Shown: one piece after another, positions 1 through 9,433 of the stretch | Layout of the letters: the number at the start of each line of letters is the position of its first letter | Position numbering within the stretch: the first letter of the stretch is position 1 | NCBI GenBank assembly: GCA_033807695.1 | Contig: CM066301.1 | Coordinates: forward strand, 310,001-374,000 | DNA: 64,000 nucleotides | Direction: 5' to 3' | From: Daedaleopsis sinensis | Lineage: Eukaryota > Basidiomycota > Agaricomycetes > Polyporales > Polyporaceae | Notes under the pieces: generated by a model | Told to the model about the DNA's origin: nothing | The model's database searches: none | What the model saw: only the letters and a program-made list of their open reading frames with translations | Program-made: the position numbers and the translations under genes

Positions 1-236
1 AATTCCCCCAAGCTCTCAAGCTCTTAAACTCCTCAGACTCATCGCAAACCGTCCGTAGAGGCCTCGTATCGAGGATATGCCACCTACGGAGGCGATTGGA
101 GGTGGATAACGGGGTGGATGGCTGCGAGACACGGCGGATGACGGCGCTAAGCCCTTCGAGAGGTCAAGAACACCCTACACGCTCGTCGCTGATCCATTCC
201 GAAATACATCGCTTTGAATCCGTCGAGCTCTCACAT
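1..236. other. Left flank, no gene seen
   Basis: This stretch precedes the tandem array. I see no coding region supported by a family motif. It could be host DNA, or part of the retrotransposon's 5' region upstream of the first monomer; the two cannot be told apart without other copies. Confidence 0.5.
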
Positions 237-930
237 GGGAGATCAGGGAGAATCCCGGTCGCTGTTGAATACGCACCTCGCGCTCGACCAACGAACAAGT
301 ACCGCTGTTCAAAACCCCTCCTCCTGTGCTTGTGTGCTCCGACCCTGGGGCCCGGCATTGGGAGATCAGGGAGAATCCCGGTCGCTGTCGAATACGCACC
401 TCGCGCTCGACCAACGAACGAGTACCGCTGTTCAAAACCCTCCTCCTGTGCTTGTGTGCTCCGACCCTGGGGCCCGGCATTGGGAGATCAGAGAGAATCT
501 CGGTCGCTGTCGAATATGCACCTCGCGCTCGACCAACAAACGAGTACCGCTGTTCAAAACCCCTCCTCCTGTGCTTGTGTGCTCCGACCCTGGGGCCCGG
601 CATTGGGAGATCAGGGAGAATCCCGGTCGCTGTCGAATACGCACCTCGCGCTCGACCAACGAACGAGTGCCGCTGTTCAAAACCCCTCCTCCTGTGCTTG
701 TGTGCTCCGACCCTGGGGCCCGGCATTGGGAGATCAGGGAGAATCCCGGTCGCTGTCGAATATGCACCTCGCGCTCGACCAACGAACGAGTACCGCTGTT
801 CAAAACCCTCCTCCTGTGCTTGTGTGCTCCGACCCTGGGGCCCGGCATTGGGAGATCAGGGAGAATCCCGGTAGCTGTCGAATATGCACCTCGCGCTCGA
901 CCAACGAACGAGTACCGCTGTTCAAAACCT
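237..930 (+). repeat. Tandem array of 122-123 bp units (about 5.6 copies)
   Basis: The landmark 'gatcagggag' (with one or two changes in the third copy) recurs at 241, 364, 486, 609, 732 and 854, giving periods of 123, 122, 123, 123 and 122 bp. Copies differ by only a few substitutions. The last copy breaks off after about 76 bp, near 930. Each unit includes a C-rich tract ('cctcctcctgtgc') and 'tggggcccggc'. The array lies just upstream of ORF1 of the LINE, like the promoter monomers of some mammalian L1 elements; the promoter role is inference. Confidence 0.95.
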
Positions 931-998
931 CCGCCGTCCGACCCCGCCTTCCTGCTGCCCGCCTTCGCGTCTGGTCCGTCCGCGCCCCCCCGGACGGA

Positions 999-1193
999 CT
1001 TCCGCTCCGTTCATGCAGCTTGAGACATCATTGGAGCAGGCAGAACGGGCTTCCGCTCCGTTCATACAGCTTGAGATATCGTTGGAGCGGACAAACAGTA
1101 CATTCTCTGGGGCAACGAGCGCCACGTACGGAGTTGGCGCCAACGGCATGAGGAGCTATGAGCGCCACGTACGAACTAGGCGCAATCGGCATG
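999..1193 (+). repeat. Two short direct duplications between the array and ORF1
   Basis: A roughly 41-bp segment beginning 'cttccgctccgttca' occurs at 999-1040 and again at 1050-1090 (period 51). A 33-34 bp segment beginning 'gagcgccacgtacg' occurs at 1118-1150 and 1160-1193 (period about 42). Both lie in the presumed 5' untranslated region of the retrotransposon. Confidence 0.8.
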
Positions 1194-1394
1194 TTGCTCT
1201 CTGCACCTCCTCAGCCTCCACCCTCCTCCTTAGCCCCTGCAGCATTCCACTCCGACAGGATATACTGTTTACATATTCTACTTCATGAACGACGCAGTCG
1301 TCATCGACACACACACATGAGACAGGGTCCTCGACGACCCTGCATATAACTCGGACGTCGCGCTCAGATCACAGTATCGACGATCCGTACCGTC

Positions 1395-1589
1395 ATGTCC
1401 GACCAACCACCCCCCTCAGTCGATGACTTGCTCAACGCCGACGTGCGTCCCCTTGCTCTAGCGTCCATGGTCGACGACGGCAACAGCCGGGAGGATGGCA
1501 CAACGAAAGGCAAACAGCCTGCAGGGACTAGTGCCCTTCGTACTAGTACGGATTATATCACCCCTCTCTGTCCTCCCCCTGCTCATTAG
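1395..1589 (+). CDS. Possible small upstream ORF of the LINE (64 aa)
   Basis: This ATG-initiated frame precedes and overlaps the 5' end of ORF1 in a different frame. The product begins MSDQPPPSVDDLL and has no domain I recognise. It may be a leader ORF, the original N-terminus of ORF1 separated by a frameshift, or chance. No more than this can be said from one copy. Confidence 0.3.
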   Translation: MSDQPPPSVDDLLNADVRPLALASMVDDGNSREDGTTKGKQPAGTSALRTSTDYITPLCPPPAH

Positions 1590-2793
1590 CACTACTGTTG
1601 CATCAGCAGGAGTAGATATGGATGCACCACGCCCGACGACTCCTCCCTCCTCCACGAACAGGAGCCTTCGTCGGCAGACAACCGAGTCCTTCAACACGTT
1701 GACAGACGACGGTGCACCCTCTCCCAAACGCGCGAAGACCTCCCATGCACCTCTGGGACTAGACACCGCTATCACCTCCCCGCTTCGATCATCTACCATG
1801 ACCAAACCGTCCACCGCGGCTCTGCGCGACGACATCGCTCACCTCGCAAACCGACTGGATTCCGTAGATGCAGCCATAGCCGCGCATCGTGACAGCGCTC
1901 CGGTCGCAGACGATCGTATCACCTCCGCCATCCACAATCTGGAGAACTCTCTCATCCCCCGCATCTCCTCCGCTATCAGCCTTCAACTACAACAGCACGC
2001 AGGCCAGCTGGAGACCGCACACCGCGAGCTCGTCGACCGCGTCGATGGACGAATCCGCCACCTCGCGCTATCGGTGGAGGAGGTAGCAGATGTAGCGGCT
2101 GAGGCCACCGCAGTCGCTGCTACGGCCCGCTACGATATCGACGAGCTCACTCGCTCCGTACGTACTCTCACACACACTCTCGAATCAATCAAACAACCCG
2201 CCGCGACGGCGCCAGCAAATGCTGCCCTCCACACCACCTTCCCCAACTCCGACATTCCCTTCGGCCTGCAACCGTCGCCCCATCGGGGAGCTGCGCCGAC
2301 CGCTATGTCGGCTGCGGTAGCTAACCGTACTCAGCCCACTCCTGCCGGAGTTATTGTCCAATACCGTGCCCGGTCCCCCCGCCCTGCATATCATCCCCCC
2401 GGGCCCCCTGAGACGCAGACGATGGAGCAGACCGCTTCGCTCGACCCAGTTCCGGTGCCCCCTACCGTTCCCCCTCCGCTGCCGATCGTAGCCGCAGCCA
2501 ACGTGCCCACCGGGTCCGTACCACAGCAGACCGATGTGGTCTTCGGGAGACTCGCTTGGAAGGCGGCGCTCGTCAGGTCGCAGGTCTTCGACGTCGCGTC
2601 GAAGGTCTTCGCACGTCACAGCCGTCTGAAGCGCAGCCTCCTCAACACCTCCGTGGACAACGATACTACCTATGCACGCCTCTCCTTCCGGTCCCATGAG
2701 GATGCCCAGACTTTCGTCGAAGCATGGCGTACGATGCCGCGTAAGCGTGCAGACTACAATGCGGTCCACGCCGAGATCCATGAGTACGCCTAA
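1495..2793 (+). CDS. LINE ORF1 protein (nucleic-acid-binding type)
   Basis: A single frame encodes 432 residues from the ATG at 1495; another ATG at 1618 would give about 391. Residues about 105-240 are rich in heptad-like Leu/Ala spacing (for example IAHLANRLDSVDAAI and IRHLALSVEEVADVAAEA), suggesting a coiled coil. A Pro-rich linker follows, then a basic C-terminus (SRLKRSLLNTSVDNDTTYA) that may fold like an RRM. No CCHC knuckle is visible. By analogy with other LINE ORF1 proteins it would trimerise and bind the element RNA; that is inference. The stop codon TAA at 2791-2793 is followed in the same frame by ORF2. Confidence 0.75.
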   Translation: MAQRKANSLQGLVPFVLVRIISPLSVLPLLISTTVASAGVDMDAPRPTTPPSSTNRSLRRQTTESFNTLTDDGAPSPKRAKTSHAPLGLDTAITSPLRSSTMTKPSTAALRDDIAHLANRLDSVDAAIAAHRDSAPVADDRITSAIHNLENSLIPRISSAISLQLQQHAGQLETAHRELVDRVDGRIRHLALSVEEVADVAAEATAVAATARYDIDELTRSVRTLTHTLESIKQPAATAPANAALHTTFPNSDIPFGLQPSPHRGAAPTAMSAAVANRTQPTPAGVIVQYRARSPRPAYHPPGPPETQTMEQTASLDPVPVPPTVPPPLPIVAAANVPTGSVPQQTDVVFGRLAWKAALVRSQVFDVASKVFARHSRLKRSLLNTSVDNDTTYARLSFRSHEDAQTFVEAWRTMPRKRADYNAVHAEIHEYA

Positions 2794-5700
2794 ACAGATC
2801 ACTGTATCTTAGATGTCGTTCGTTCAAATATACATAGACTTGCTCCCATTTCCACGCAATGTGAGACTCTGCTCATTGTATCATGGAATGTCCACGGGAA
2901 CTTCGCCTTGAAGTGTATCGATCCTGCTTTCCGCGCATGGTTGACGCAATACGACGTGATTCTACTACAAGAATCCCACCTCCGCCCGGAACAGGAAGGA
3001 CACATAACCTTGCCAGACGGTTATACTATGTACGCCTCGTCCCGTTGCTCCTCACCGTTCATGACAACACAAGGGGGCGGCGTTGTCTCCATCGTTCGCG
3101 AATCCCTTCCGGTACGCCGGCTCCGTTGCACCGCGCCTGCCGACCTGCTAGGCCTAGTCATCAACGGTCTGATTGTAATCAACACTTACCTTGCGCCACC
3201 CCAATCTCCTTGGCATGACCGTCTCGACGTTCCTATCGAACAGAGCTTCGCCGAGCTGCTTCAGGCTGCTTCCCTCGTCGACGATGGTGTGCATAACATA
3301 TACATTGCCGGTGACATCAACGCGCGCACCGCACACCGGTCACCGTTCTCTTCGCCACTACAACGTACTCGTGTCGCCGACCTTGGCCCTCCCACTCCTC
3401 GTGGCCATCGCCTCCTACAGCTATGTGAAGACAACCTCTTAGCCATTCTCAATGACACCGAGCTTCAAACCGAGCACTCCCGTACACGGTACACCTCCTT
3501 CCAACCGCAAGGTATGGCTACCGTAGACTACGCCATATGCAGTGCACGCGCTATACATGACAACTCTATTCAATTCCTCCATGTACTACCCCGTATTGCG
3601 ACCTGGTCTGACCATGCGCCATTGGTGACGGAGTGGAGGACTACATCGTGGACACCGCCAGCTCCAAGTTCCGTCACACACATTCCGGGGCTGCGACGTC
3701 GCCGCCTACCAGGGCCCCCTCCCTGTGCGCCGTCGTCCGACGACTCCGATGTCAGTACGCCGTCGCTCGACACCCTGCTTACTGAGGCCTTACACCTTGG
3801 TCGGAGACCGATCGCTGAAGCGACCGCAGACTTCTTCGGCCCGGTCTGGAAAACATCCCTTCGTGTGGACATCTGGACAGACGGGTCGTGCACCAAACTC
3901 CACGACATGCCCGCAGCCGGATGTGGAGTGGTCTGGGGATATAAATCGGCGAAGAACACCTCACTACGTCTGCCCGGAGATAGGCAGACAAATAACAGAG
4001 CTGAATTGTATGCTATTCTTGTTGCTATACGCATCGCTGACCCGGCTACGTCGCTCGGTATCCACACCGACTCTACCTACGCTATTCACTCCATCTGTCA
4101 TTGGGCAGTCCGCTATGCAGAGACTGGATGGACCTGCGTTAATGCCGATATCCTTCAGAGTATCGTCGCTCACATACAGCAACGCGCTGCCCCCATTAGC
4201 TTCCATTGGGTTCGTGGCCATGCTGGTCATGCGTACAACGAACTGGCAGATCATCTTGCGAAAGCGGGGACCCAAAAGCCCTGCCCCCCCATAGACTTTT
4301 CCGCTGAGGCTCCACCCTCCGAATGGGAGACACAGTCAGATTCCGATTGCACGATCGAGCATGTCTACAAGGTTCACACCTCCCTTCTCCCCTTCGCACC
4401 TGCACCTACTCCCCCCCATACCACCCTCGTCTCGGACTGCCTCGATGGCATTACAGATCACGACGCGGATGATACCTCGGATGTTCCGATCGACGCCGAC
4501 CGTAGCACTACGTACGAGTCTGCTGCACTGCACGCTATGCGGGAACGTGTATTTGGCGAGCTTTGTGCTGGGCCGGATCACTCCTTCTGGGCAACATGTC
4601 GCCGCCTTGTCACGCCGACTACCACTTCATCTGCAGTCACGGCCGACGACCTTCGGCGTGTCTTTGAGCCCCGCATGAACCCACCTCCATCACGGCCCCA
4701 GGGACCGCTGGCAGCGCTTCGAATATACGACAACTTCTTCGTGTCTTCGCTACCTGACTCCACTGCGGACCACACCAACCAACAACTCTTCACCACCCCC
4801 TTTACCCTCGACGATATTGCTAGTGTGAAAGCACACCTAGAGGCTCTACCGAAAGGAAAGGCCAAAGGACCAGATGCGGTCTCCTACGCCGATGTTCTGC
4901 GTATCCCTAACGACCATCTCTGCAAGCTGTTCAATACCTGCATAGCCGAACGAGACGCTCCTGAACAATGGCTCACCGGCATTCTCGCAGCCGTCAGCAA
5001 AAAGGGCAAGTCAGCCTCGGATCCTAACGGGTACCGTAACATCGGCCTTGAGAGCTGCCTGCTCAAATGCCTCACATTTCTTATCGAGCGACGCCTACGA
5101 GCCTGGACGGATCTCTCCAACATCGTCCCTCCTGCACAGAACGGGTTCAAGTCCGGTCACCGCACGGAGAATAACGTATTCATCCTGCGCTCGGCAATTG
5201 ATAGCTCCCGCGCAGCAGGTACGGATTACAATACGTTCCTCCAGCGCTCTGCGATTGACAGTCTCCGGATGTCAGGTGAAACCCTATGGGTGGCCTTCGT
5301 GGATCTCAGCAACGCCTTTCCGTCTGTCGATCACGCTGTATTATGGTCCAAGCTACACGACATGGGGGCCGGAGGACCTCTGGTTGATTGGCTACGTATG
5401 CTATATTCCAGAATGCGCTACTATGTGCGCTTCAGAGGCGATGAGTCCGGCTCGTTCTTCTCACGAGCGGGGATCCTCATCGGTGACCCGGCGTCACCTA
5501 TTCTCTGGAACATATTCCTCGCAGATCTCCGATTCTCCATTGACAACGGCGACGTCTACCTCGATGGTGTTCGCATCCCCTACCTTGCTCAAGCTGACGA
5601 CATCCTCCTCCTGAGCAAGTCGCTAGCGGGACTACAACGCAAGCTGGAGGAGCTCGAACGTTGGTGCCTGCGCAACGGCCTCTGCATCAACGTGTCGAAA

Positions 5701-6903
5701 ACTTGTCTAATGGCATTCGGTCCCCTCCCCAATTCACACCCCAACCTCCGTCTCTGCGGCGAGCCACTACGACTGGTGCACTCTACCACCTACGTTGGCT
5801 TCACCATTACCTCCGCTGAGCGCGACATATTCGCTCCCCACCGCAGAGCAAAAGCGGCGGCGGCTAGAAATATCGCCAACACTGTGCTCTCCCTCGAATC
5901 CTACATCGGCCGCATCCCACCTGCCTACGGAATCGATCTGTACTACGCTAGACTCGACCCATATCTCACGGCTGGCGCTACAGTCGACCTCGATGTCGAC
6001 TCCTCTGCGCTCTCCGACCTAGAACTTGTACAGCACACCTATCTGCGACGTATCCTGGCACTCACGCGCCGATCGTGCCTTGCCCCACTACACACCGAAA
6101 CGGGAATATGGCCTCTCAGGTACCGCCGTGCCGCTGTGGCCCTCCGCTACCTCACCTACTTGCTACAGTCCCCTTCGCAGTTCACTACAGCTGCACTACA
6201 ACACTCCATTCGTCTTGCACGCTCTGGCCACCCCACGTGGTTCAGCGACATCACACATGCACTTCGACGACTACCCACTCCTGTGCAGTTCGACTTCCGC
6301 GTTGACTGGACCCCCGCGACGGTTGCGAATAAGCTGCTGGCCAACCTACACCAGGCACTCCGACTACATCTCAATCTCGCAGTCCTCAACTCAGAACGGC
6401 TGACCATATGGAAGCGGGGTGTTCTACCCGGTCTACCACGACCACACTCGCTCGCAGTTCTGTGCAACTACCGCTCCTACCTCAACCTGCCCTATCTACA
6501 ACGGCGCGCGATTGCACGCTTGCTCGCGAGCTGTCATCCATATGCGGTTGAACGCCTTCGATACGCGTCCCCCGCCATTCCCAGGCACTGGCGCATTTGC
6601 AGATTCTGCAGACGGAAGGATGCGGTGGAAACAGAGACCCATGTGCTTTTCGAATGCGAAGGAAACAGCTCTCTCACTCGCGACCGACACTCATGCTACA
6701 CCGAGCTCCTACGAGTACAGCCCTCCTTGCTACACCGCCGTAGGACTCTGGATGACTGCTCGTTCCTCGCGTTGTTGATACACAGTGCACACCTTGTTCC
6801 TATTACTGCAGAGTTCGTACTAAAGACATTCGACTACTGTGCTGCCACCCAACCGTTGTACATACAGTCCCAGGACGATTTCGATACAAACACCGTCCCT
6901 TGA
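2794..6903 (+). CDS. LINE ORF2: endonuclease - RNase H - reverse transcriptase - CCHC
   Basis: The frame is open from the codon after the ORF1 stop to TGA at 6903. Essential endonuclease sequence (SWNVHGN, 2881-2901) lies upstream of the first in-frame ATG (3028), so the true start is not an ordinary ATG. Endonuclease motifs: SWNVHGN, VILLQESH, IAGDINAR, TVDYAI and SDHAPLV. RNase H (about 3865-4270): WTDGSC, NNRAELYA, HTDSTYA and HWVRGHAGHAYNELAD, so the D-E-D-H-D set is present. Reverse transcriptase (about 4780-5760): KAKGPDAV, FVDLSNAFPSVDH, LIGDPASP and AQADDI, with the catalytic Asp pair in QADD rather than YADD. Near the C-terminus CRFCRRKD...HVLFEC fits a CCHC knuckle (about 6598-6660). 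The protein would nick target DNA and prime reverse transcription there. No internal stop is seen. Confidence 0.9.
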   Translation, partial: TDHCILDVVRSNIHRLAPISTQCETLLIVSWNVHGNFALKCIDPAFRAWLTQYDVILLQESHLRPEQEGHITLPDGYTMYASSRCSSPFMTTQGGGVVSIVRESLPVRRLRCTAPADLLGLVINGLIVINTYLAPPQSPWHDRLDVPIEQSFAELLQAASLVDDGVHNIYIAGDINARTAHRSPFSSPLQRTRVADLGPPTPRGHRLLQLCEDNLLAILNDTELQTEHSRTRYTSFQPQGMATVDYAICSARAIHDNSIQFLHVLPRIATWSDHAPLVTEWRTTSWTPPAPSSVTHIPGLRRRRLPGPPPCAPSSDDSDVSTPSLDTLLTEALHLGRRPIAEATADFFGPVWKTSLRVDIWTDGSCTKLHDMPAAGCGVVWGYKSAKNTSLRLPGDRQTNNRAELYAILVAIRIADPATSLGIHTDSTYAIHSICHWAVRYAETGWTCVNADILQSIVAHIQQRAAPISFHWVRGHAGHAYNELADHLAKAGTQKPCPPIDFSAEAPPSEWETQSDSDCTIEHVYKVHTSLLPFAPAPTPPHTTLVSDCLDGITDHDADDTSDVPIDADRSTTYESAALHAMRERVFGELCAGPDHSFWATCRRLVTPTTTSSAVTADDLRRVFEPRMNPPPSRPQGPLAALRIYDNFFVSSLPDSTADHTNQQLFTTPFTLDDIASVKAHLEALPKGKAKGPDAVSYADVLRIPNDHLCKLFNTCIAERDAPEQWLTGILAAVSKKGKSASDPNGYRNIGLESCLLKCLTFLIERRLRAWTDLSNIVPPAQNGFKSGHRTENNVFILRSAIDSSRAAGTDYNTFLQRSAIDSLRMSGETLWVAFVDLSNAFPSVDHAVLWSKLHDMGAGGPLVDWLRMLYSRMRYYVRFRGDESGSFFSRAGILIGDPASPILWNIFLADLRFSIDNGDVYLDGVRIPYLAQADDILLLSKSLAGLQRKLEELERWCLRNGLCINVSKTCLMAFGPLPNSHPNLRLCGEPLRLVHSTTYVGFTITSAERDIFAPHRRAKAAAARNIANTVLSLESYIGRIPPAYGIDLYYARLDPYLTAGATVDLDVDSSALSDLELVQHTYLRRILALTRRSCLAPLHTETGIWPLRYRRAAVALRYLTYLLQSPSQFTTAALQHSIRLARSGHPTWFSDITHALRRLPTPVQFDFRVDWTPATVANKLLANLHQALRLHLNLAVLNSERLTIWKRGVLPGLPRPHSLAVLCNYRSYLNLPYLQRRAIARLLASCHPYAVERLRYASPAIPRHWRICRFCRRKDAVETETHVLFECEGNSSLTRDRHSCYTELLRVQPSLLHRRRTLDDCSFLALLIHSAHLVPITAEFVLKTFDYCAATQPLYIQSQDDFDTNTVP

Positions 6904-7665
6904 ATGTCGAACTGTACCGGTGCTCTATATGCCACGCGCACGCCTACTATGACTTGCAACTGATTTTAATATATTGCCTCTGGAGAACGACGGGCACCTA
7001 CAAGATAGTGCTACCCGAGGGCAGTACTCGTCTTGCACTTAGTCTCCCGTGGTGATATTGAATCTCACGTTTCATACTTGACCCTTGGGCCCGGATGAGT
7101 GTTGTCAGCCGGTACAGGAGTACCTGGTTAGACTCCCGGAGGTTTTTATCACATAAAAACGAACACATTTTTTATCCTCTGGGTTTTAATCCGCGGTATG
7201 GCACTCGATACGCCAACGTGCTGTCGTAGCTGCTCCTGCTCCACCTTTGCTTGCAAGGGTGATGAGCCAAAGGTCTCATGTTTGAACATGCGGTTCAATT
7301 ATCATCACGGAATGCACTACTGCAGGGAGAGTATTGTTCGGAGGTAGTCTATTTAAGTAGGGTTCGGTAGTGTACATCACGTTGAAGTCTACTGTACTAA
7401 TGCGGTAGACTTGAGGCTTGTAGACGTGGTGCGCGCTTGAATTCAATTCCTCCTCCTCCTCCTCCTTACCCCTTTCACCATCTAGCAGTACCTGGTGCTC
7501 TACGTAACACTCATTGAGTGAACAACTCCGAGATATATAGGTCAACGTGAAGGCGCATAGGTACGCAAACATGTTTGCTTGGAACCGACAGTCACGGTAG
7601 TCCCTAATCGCATAACGATCATATATGTAGTCAAGCCGTGCATGTGACGACTCGGACACATTGCG
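6904..7665. other. LINE 3' region and intergenic DNA
   Basis: The first part is the 3' untranslated region of the retrotransposon; its end is unclear, perhaps near 7170. The rest leads to the alpha/beta hydrolase start at 7666. A long antisense frame at 7276-7869 has no recognisable family and overlaps exon 1 of that gene, so I do not call it. Confidence 0.6.
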
Positions 7666-8916
7666 ATGCCATCGCTCCTTGGTTCTATCCTCGACTCTGG
7701 CGCACCCCGCGGAAGCAAAGACTACACAACCGTTGTAATTTTGCACGGATTCGTATGGCATGGTGGTGCGTTGATCCATGCAAGATCCATGGTGATCAGC
7801 GCACTGACGTTGGTTCTCACCTGAACCAAAGCGGTCTTCAAGAAGCTGCTTCCCCTTGCGAAGCAGCATAACAGCCGTATCGTTGCGCTCAACAGAAGAG
7901 ACTACCCGGGCTCAACTTCTTACTCCGATGAGGAAAGAGCGACCCTTACTCGACTTGCTGCGACCGATTCGGGCTCAGAAGAGACGCAGCAGGAAGCATT
8001 AGCGTTCATGCGCCATCGTTCTCTGGAAGTCTTCGATGCGCTAGTCGATCTCGTCAAGACAGAACACATTCCCCGCTCGCAGGATGAAGGAGAGGCTAAG
8101 AAAGGGGGGATCATTCTCGTTGGATGGTCTTTTGGAGTCTTATGGATGCTCGCCTTCCTTGCGCACACCGAAACGTTTCCGACAGGAGATGTGGACTTGC
8201 GTGAATACGTCCGTCGCGTCGTTCTGTACGGTACGTGTCACCCCGTGGCTTCATGCGCAGCAGAACTCCTCAGCAGAGACGCGTATAGATGGCGCAATGG
8301 GGCATGCGCCGCCTCCGAACCACTACCACCCCCTATCCGACACCACGCTCCCCGCCGAAGTGCGCCTCCAGCGCTGGCACCGCTGGGCGGCGGGCTACTT
8401 CTCTCACGGAGAGCCCATTGCCGCGGACACGCTCGCATTTCTGCCCGATCCCAGCGCGCCTTGCACGCTCGACGTTGACAATATGAGCGAAGCAGAACGC
8501 CTCGAATGTGTGCACGAACCCGCGGGAGAGCAGCCGCATGGGAGCGACGCTGTCACAATGAGGTTTTGTGTCGCCAACGGAATCTTCCAAGCGCTCAAGA
8601 ACGCTGCGTTCTACCTTCCAGGCGACGAGGCAGCGACGGGCAGCGCCGACGTCGAGGTGCGGGTCGTGTGGTGCGATCGGTCTCTTTGGCTCACGCCATG
8701 GGCTGCCCGAGGCGTTGCAGAGGACCTCGAAGAGGCGCAGAGGCTCGGAAAGAAGACGAGGCCTATATCACTTGTCCGTATCACCGGTGCGAACCACTTT
8801 GTGAGTGATGAACGGAGTATCTGGGTGCTATGGTTCTGACGCCACCTTAGGCCCACTGGGACTTCCCAGAGAAAACCTTACGGGCGTTCATGGAACGTGA
8901 TGTCAAGGCGCTATGA
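7666..8916 (+). CDS. Alpha/beta hydrolase-fold protein
   Basis: Four exons (7666-7765, 7832-8230, 8289-8800, 8851-8916) join in phase to 358 residues. The N-terminus has the strand-turn VILHGFVWHGG typical of the oxyanion region. The nucleophile elbow is GWSFG (Ser nucleophile), and GANHFAHWD near the C-terminus supplies the catalytic His; the introns fall so that YD-GAMGHAPPPNHY and ANHF-AHWD are restored. It probably hydrolyses an ester or amide, substrate unknown. I see no signal peptide, so a cytosolic location is likely. Introns are 66, 58 and 50 nt. The start was chosen because MPSLLGSILDSG leads directly into the first strand; a more upstream start cannot be excluded. Confidence 0.85.
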
Positions 8917-9433
8917 TTCCAGAGCCTGTTAGAAACGGCGAAGATGCAGTGAAATCTGCCAAACTAGCTTGGAACAGGTTATTTCCGTCTTTCGCGAAAC
9001 GTTCTATGTACACCTCACCTTTGTTGCATTGCTACATTTCACAGAAGCAGTGTTTACTCTCCTATCTAATGCGTGCGGCTGATTGATTGTGTGTCAGAGA
9101 TCGTGAGCGGCGAACAACAGGAGGATTGTGAACACACCGAAACAACAAGCATACTGTCGCGACCGTCGAGAACGTGTAGGCGCCGCGAGCTCTGTTCAGG
9201 CACTGGTAGCCCGGTCCAGACCGACATCGGAAGTGGCAAACGCATGCGGCGGCATCCCTTCACCTCGGCTAACAAGCAGGTCGAGCAGTATAAGTATAAG
9301 CCGCCTGCTCAGGCGCTCCGCCGTGCTCCCTCGTTCCTTCTTCCGCTCTTTGGGCTTCGACCTCCCGATCCCTTCCGCTCCTTCGACCGCTGGCTGACTA
9401 CTTACACCGCAGCTCATCTGAAACAGACTCATC
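8917..9433. other. Intergenic region with amylase promoter
   Basis: No gene is visible. The 3' half should carry the promoter of the alpha-amylase, including the TATA-like sequence annotated separately. Confidence 0.6.
9289..9300 (+). promoter_or_regulatory. TATA-like element upstream of the amylase
   Basis: The sequence 'tataagtataag' lies about 135-145 bp before the amylase ATG at 9434, a plausible distance for a TATA box with a short leader. No experimental support. Confidence 0.45.

Larger units (their letters stand above)
237..7170 (+). mobile_element. Non-LTR (LINE) retrotransposon with 5' monomer array, ORF1 and ORF2
   Basis: Parts in order are a tandem 5' array (237-930), two short internal duplications (999-1193), ORF1 (1495-2793), ORF2 (2794-6903) and an AT-richer 3' region. 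ORF2 has all the catalytic motifs of an apurinic-type endonuclease, an RNase H and a reverse transcriptase, and a terminal CCHC knuckle, so the copy looks full-length and recent. The left boundary is placed where the first monomer starts. The right boundary near 7170 is a guess based on the A/T-rich run 'cattttttatcc'; no long poly(A) tail or target-site duplication could be fixed by eye. The domain order differs from the Tad1/I type, where RNase H follows the reverse transcriptase. A basidiomycete Deceiver/Inkcap-like affiliation is possible but is recalled, not demonstrated. Confidence 0.85.

Noticed and set aside
237..930. CRISPR-like array
   Set aside because: The whole 122-123 bp unit is conserved, with no alternation of short repeats and unique spacers, and the genome is eukaryotic.
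96..1151. Long open frames on both strands over the tandem array
   Set aside because: They arise because a stop-poor unit is repeated about six times. The translations are repeats of the unit in each frame, without a domain.
2908..6903. ORF2 starting at the TTG codon at 2908
   Set aside because: That start cuts off SWNVHGN, an essential endonuclease segment, and the frame is open further upstream.
7276..7869. 197-residue minus-strand frame
   Set aside because: It is antisense to exon 1 and the start of exon 2 of the alpha/beta hydrolase and has no family features.
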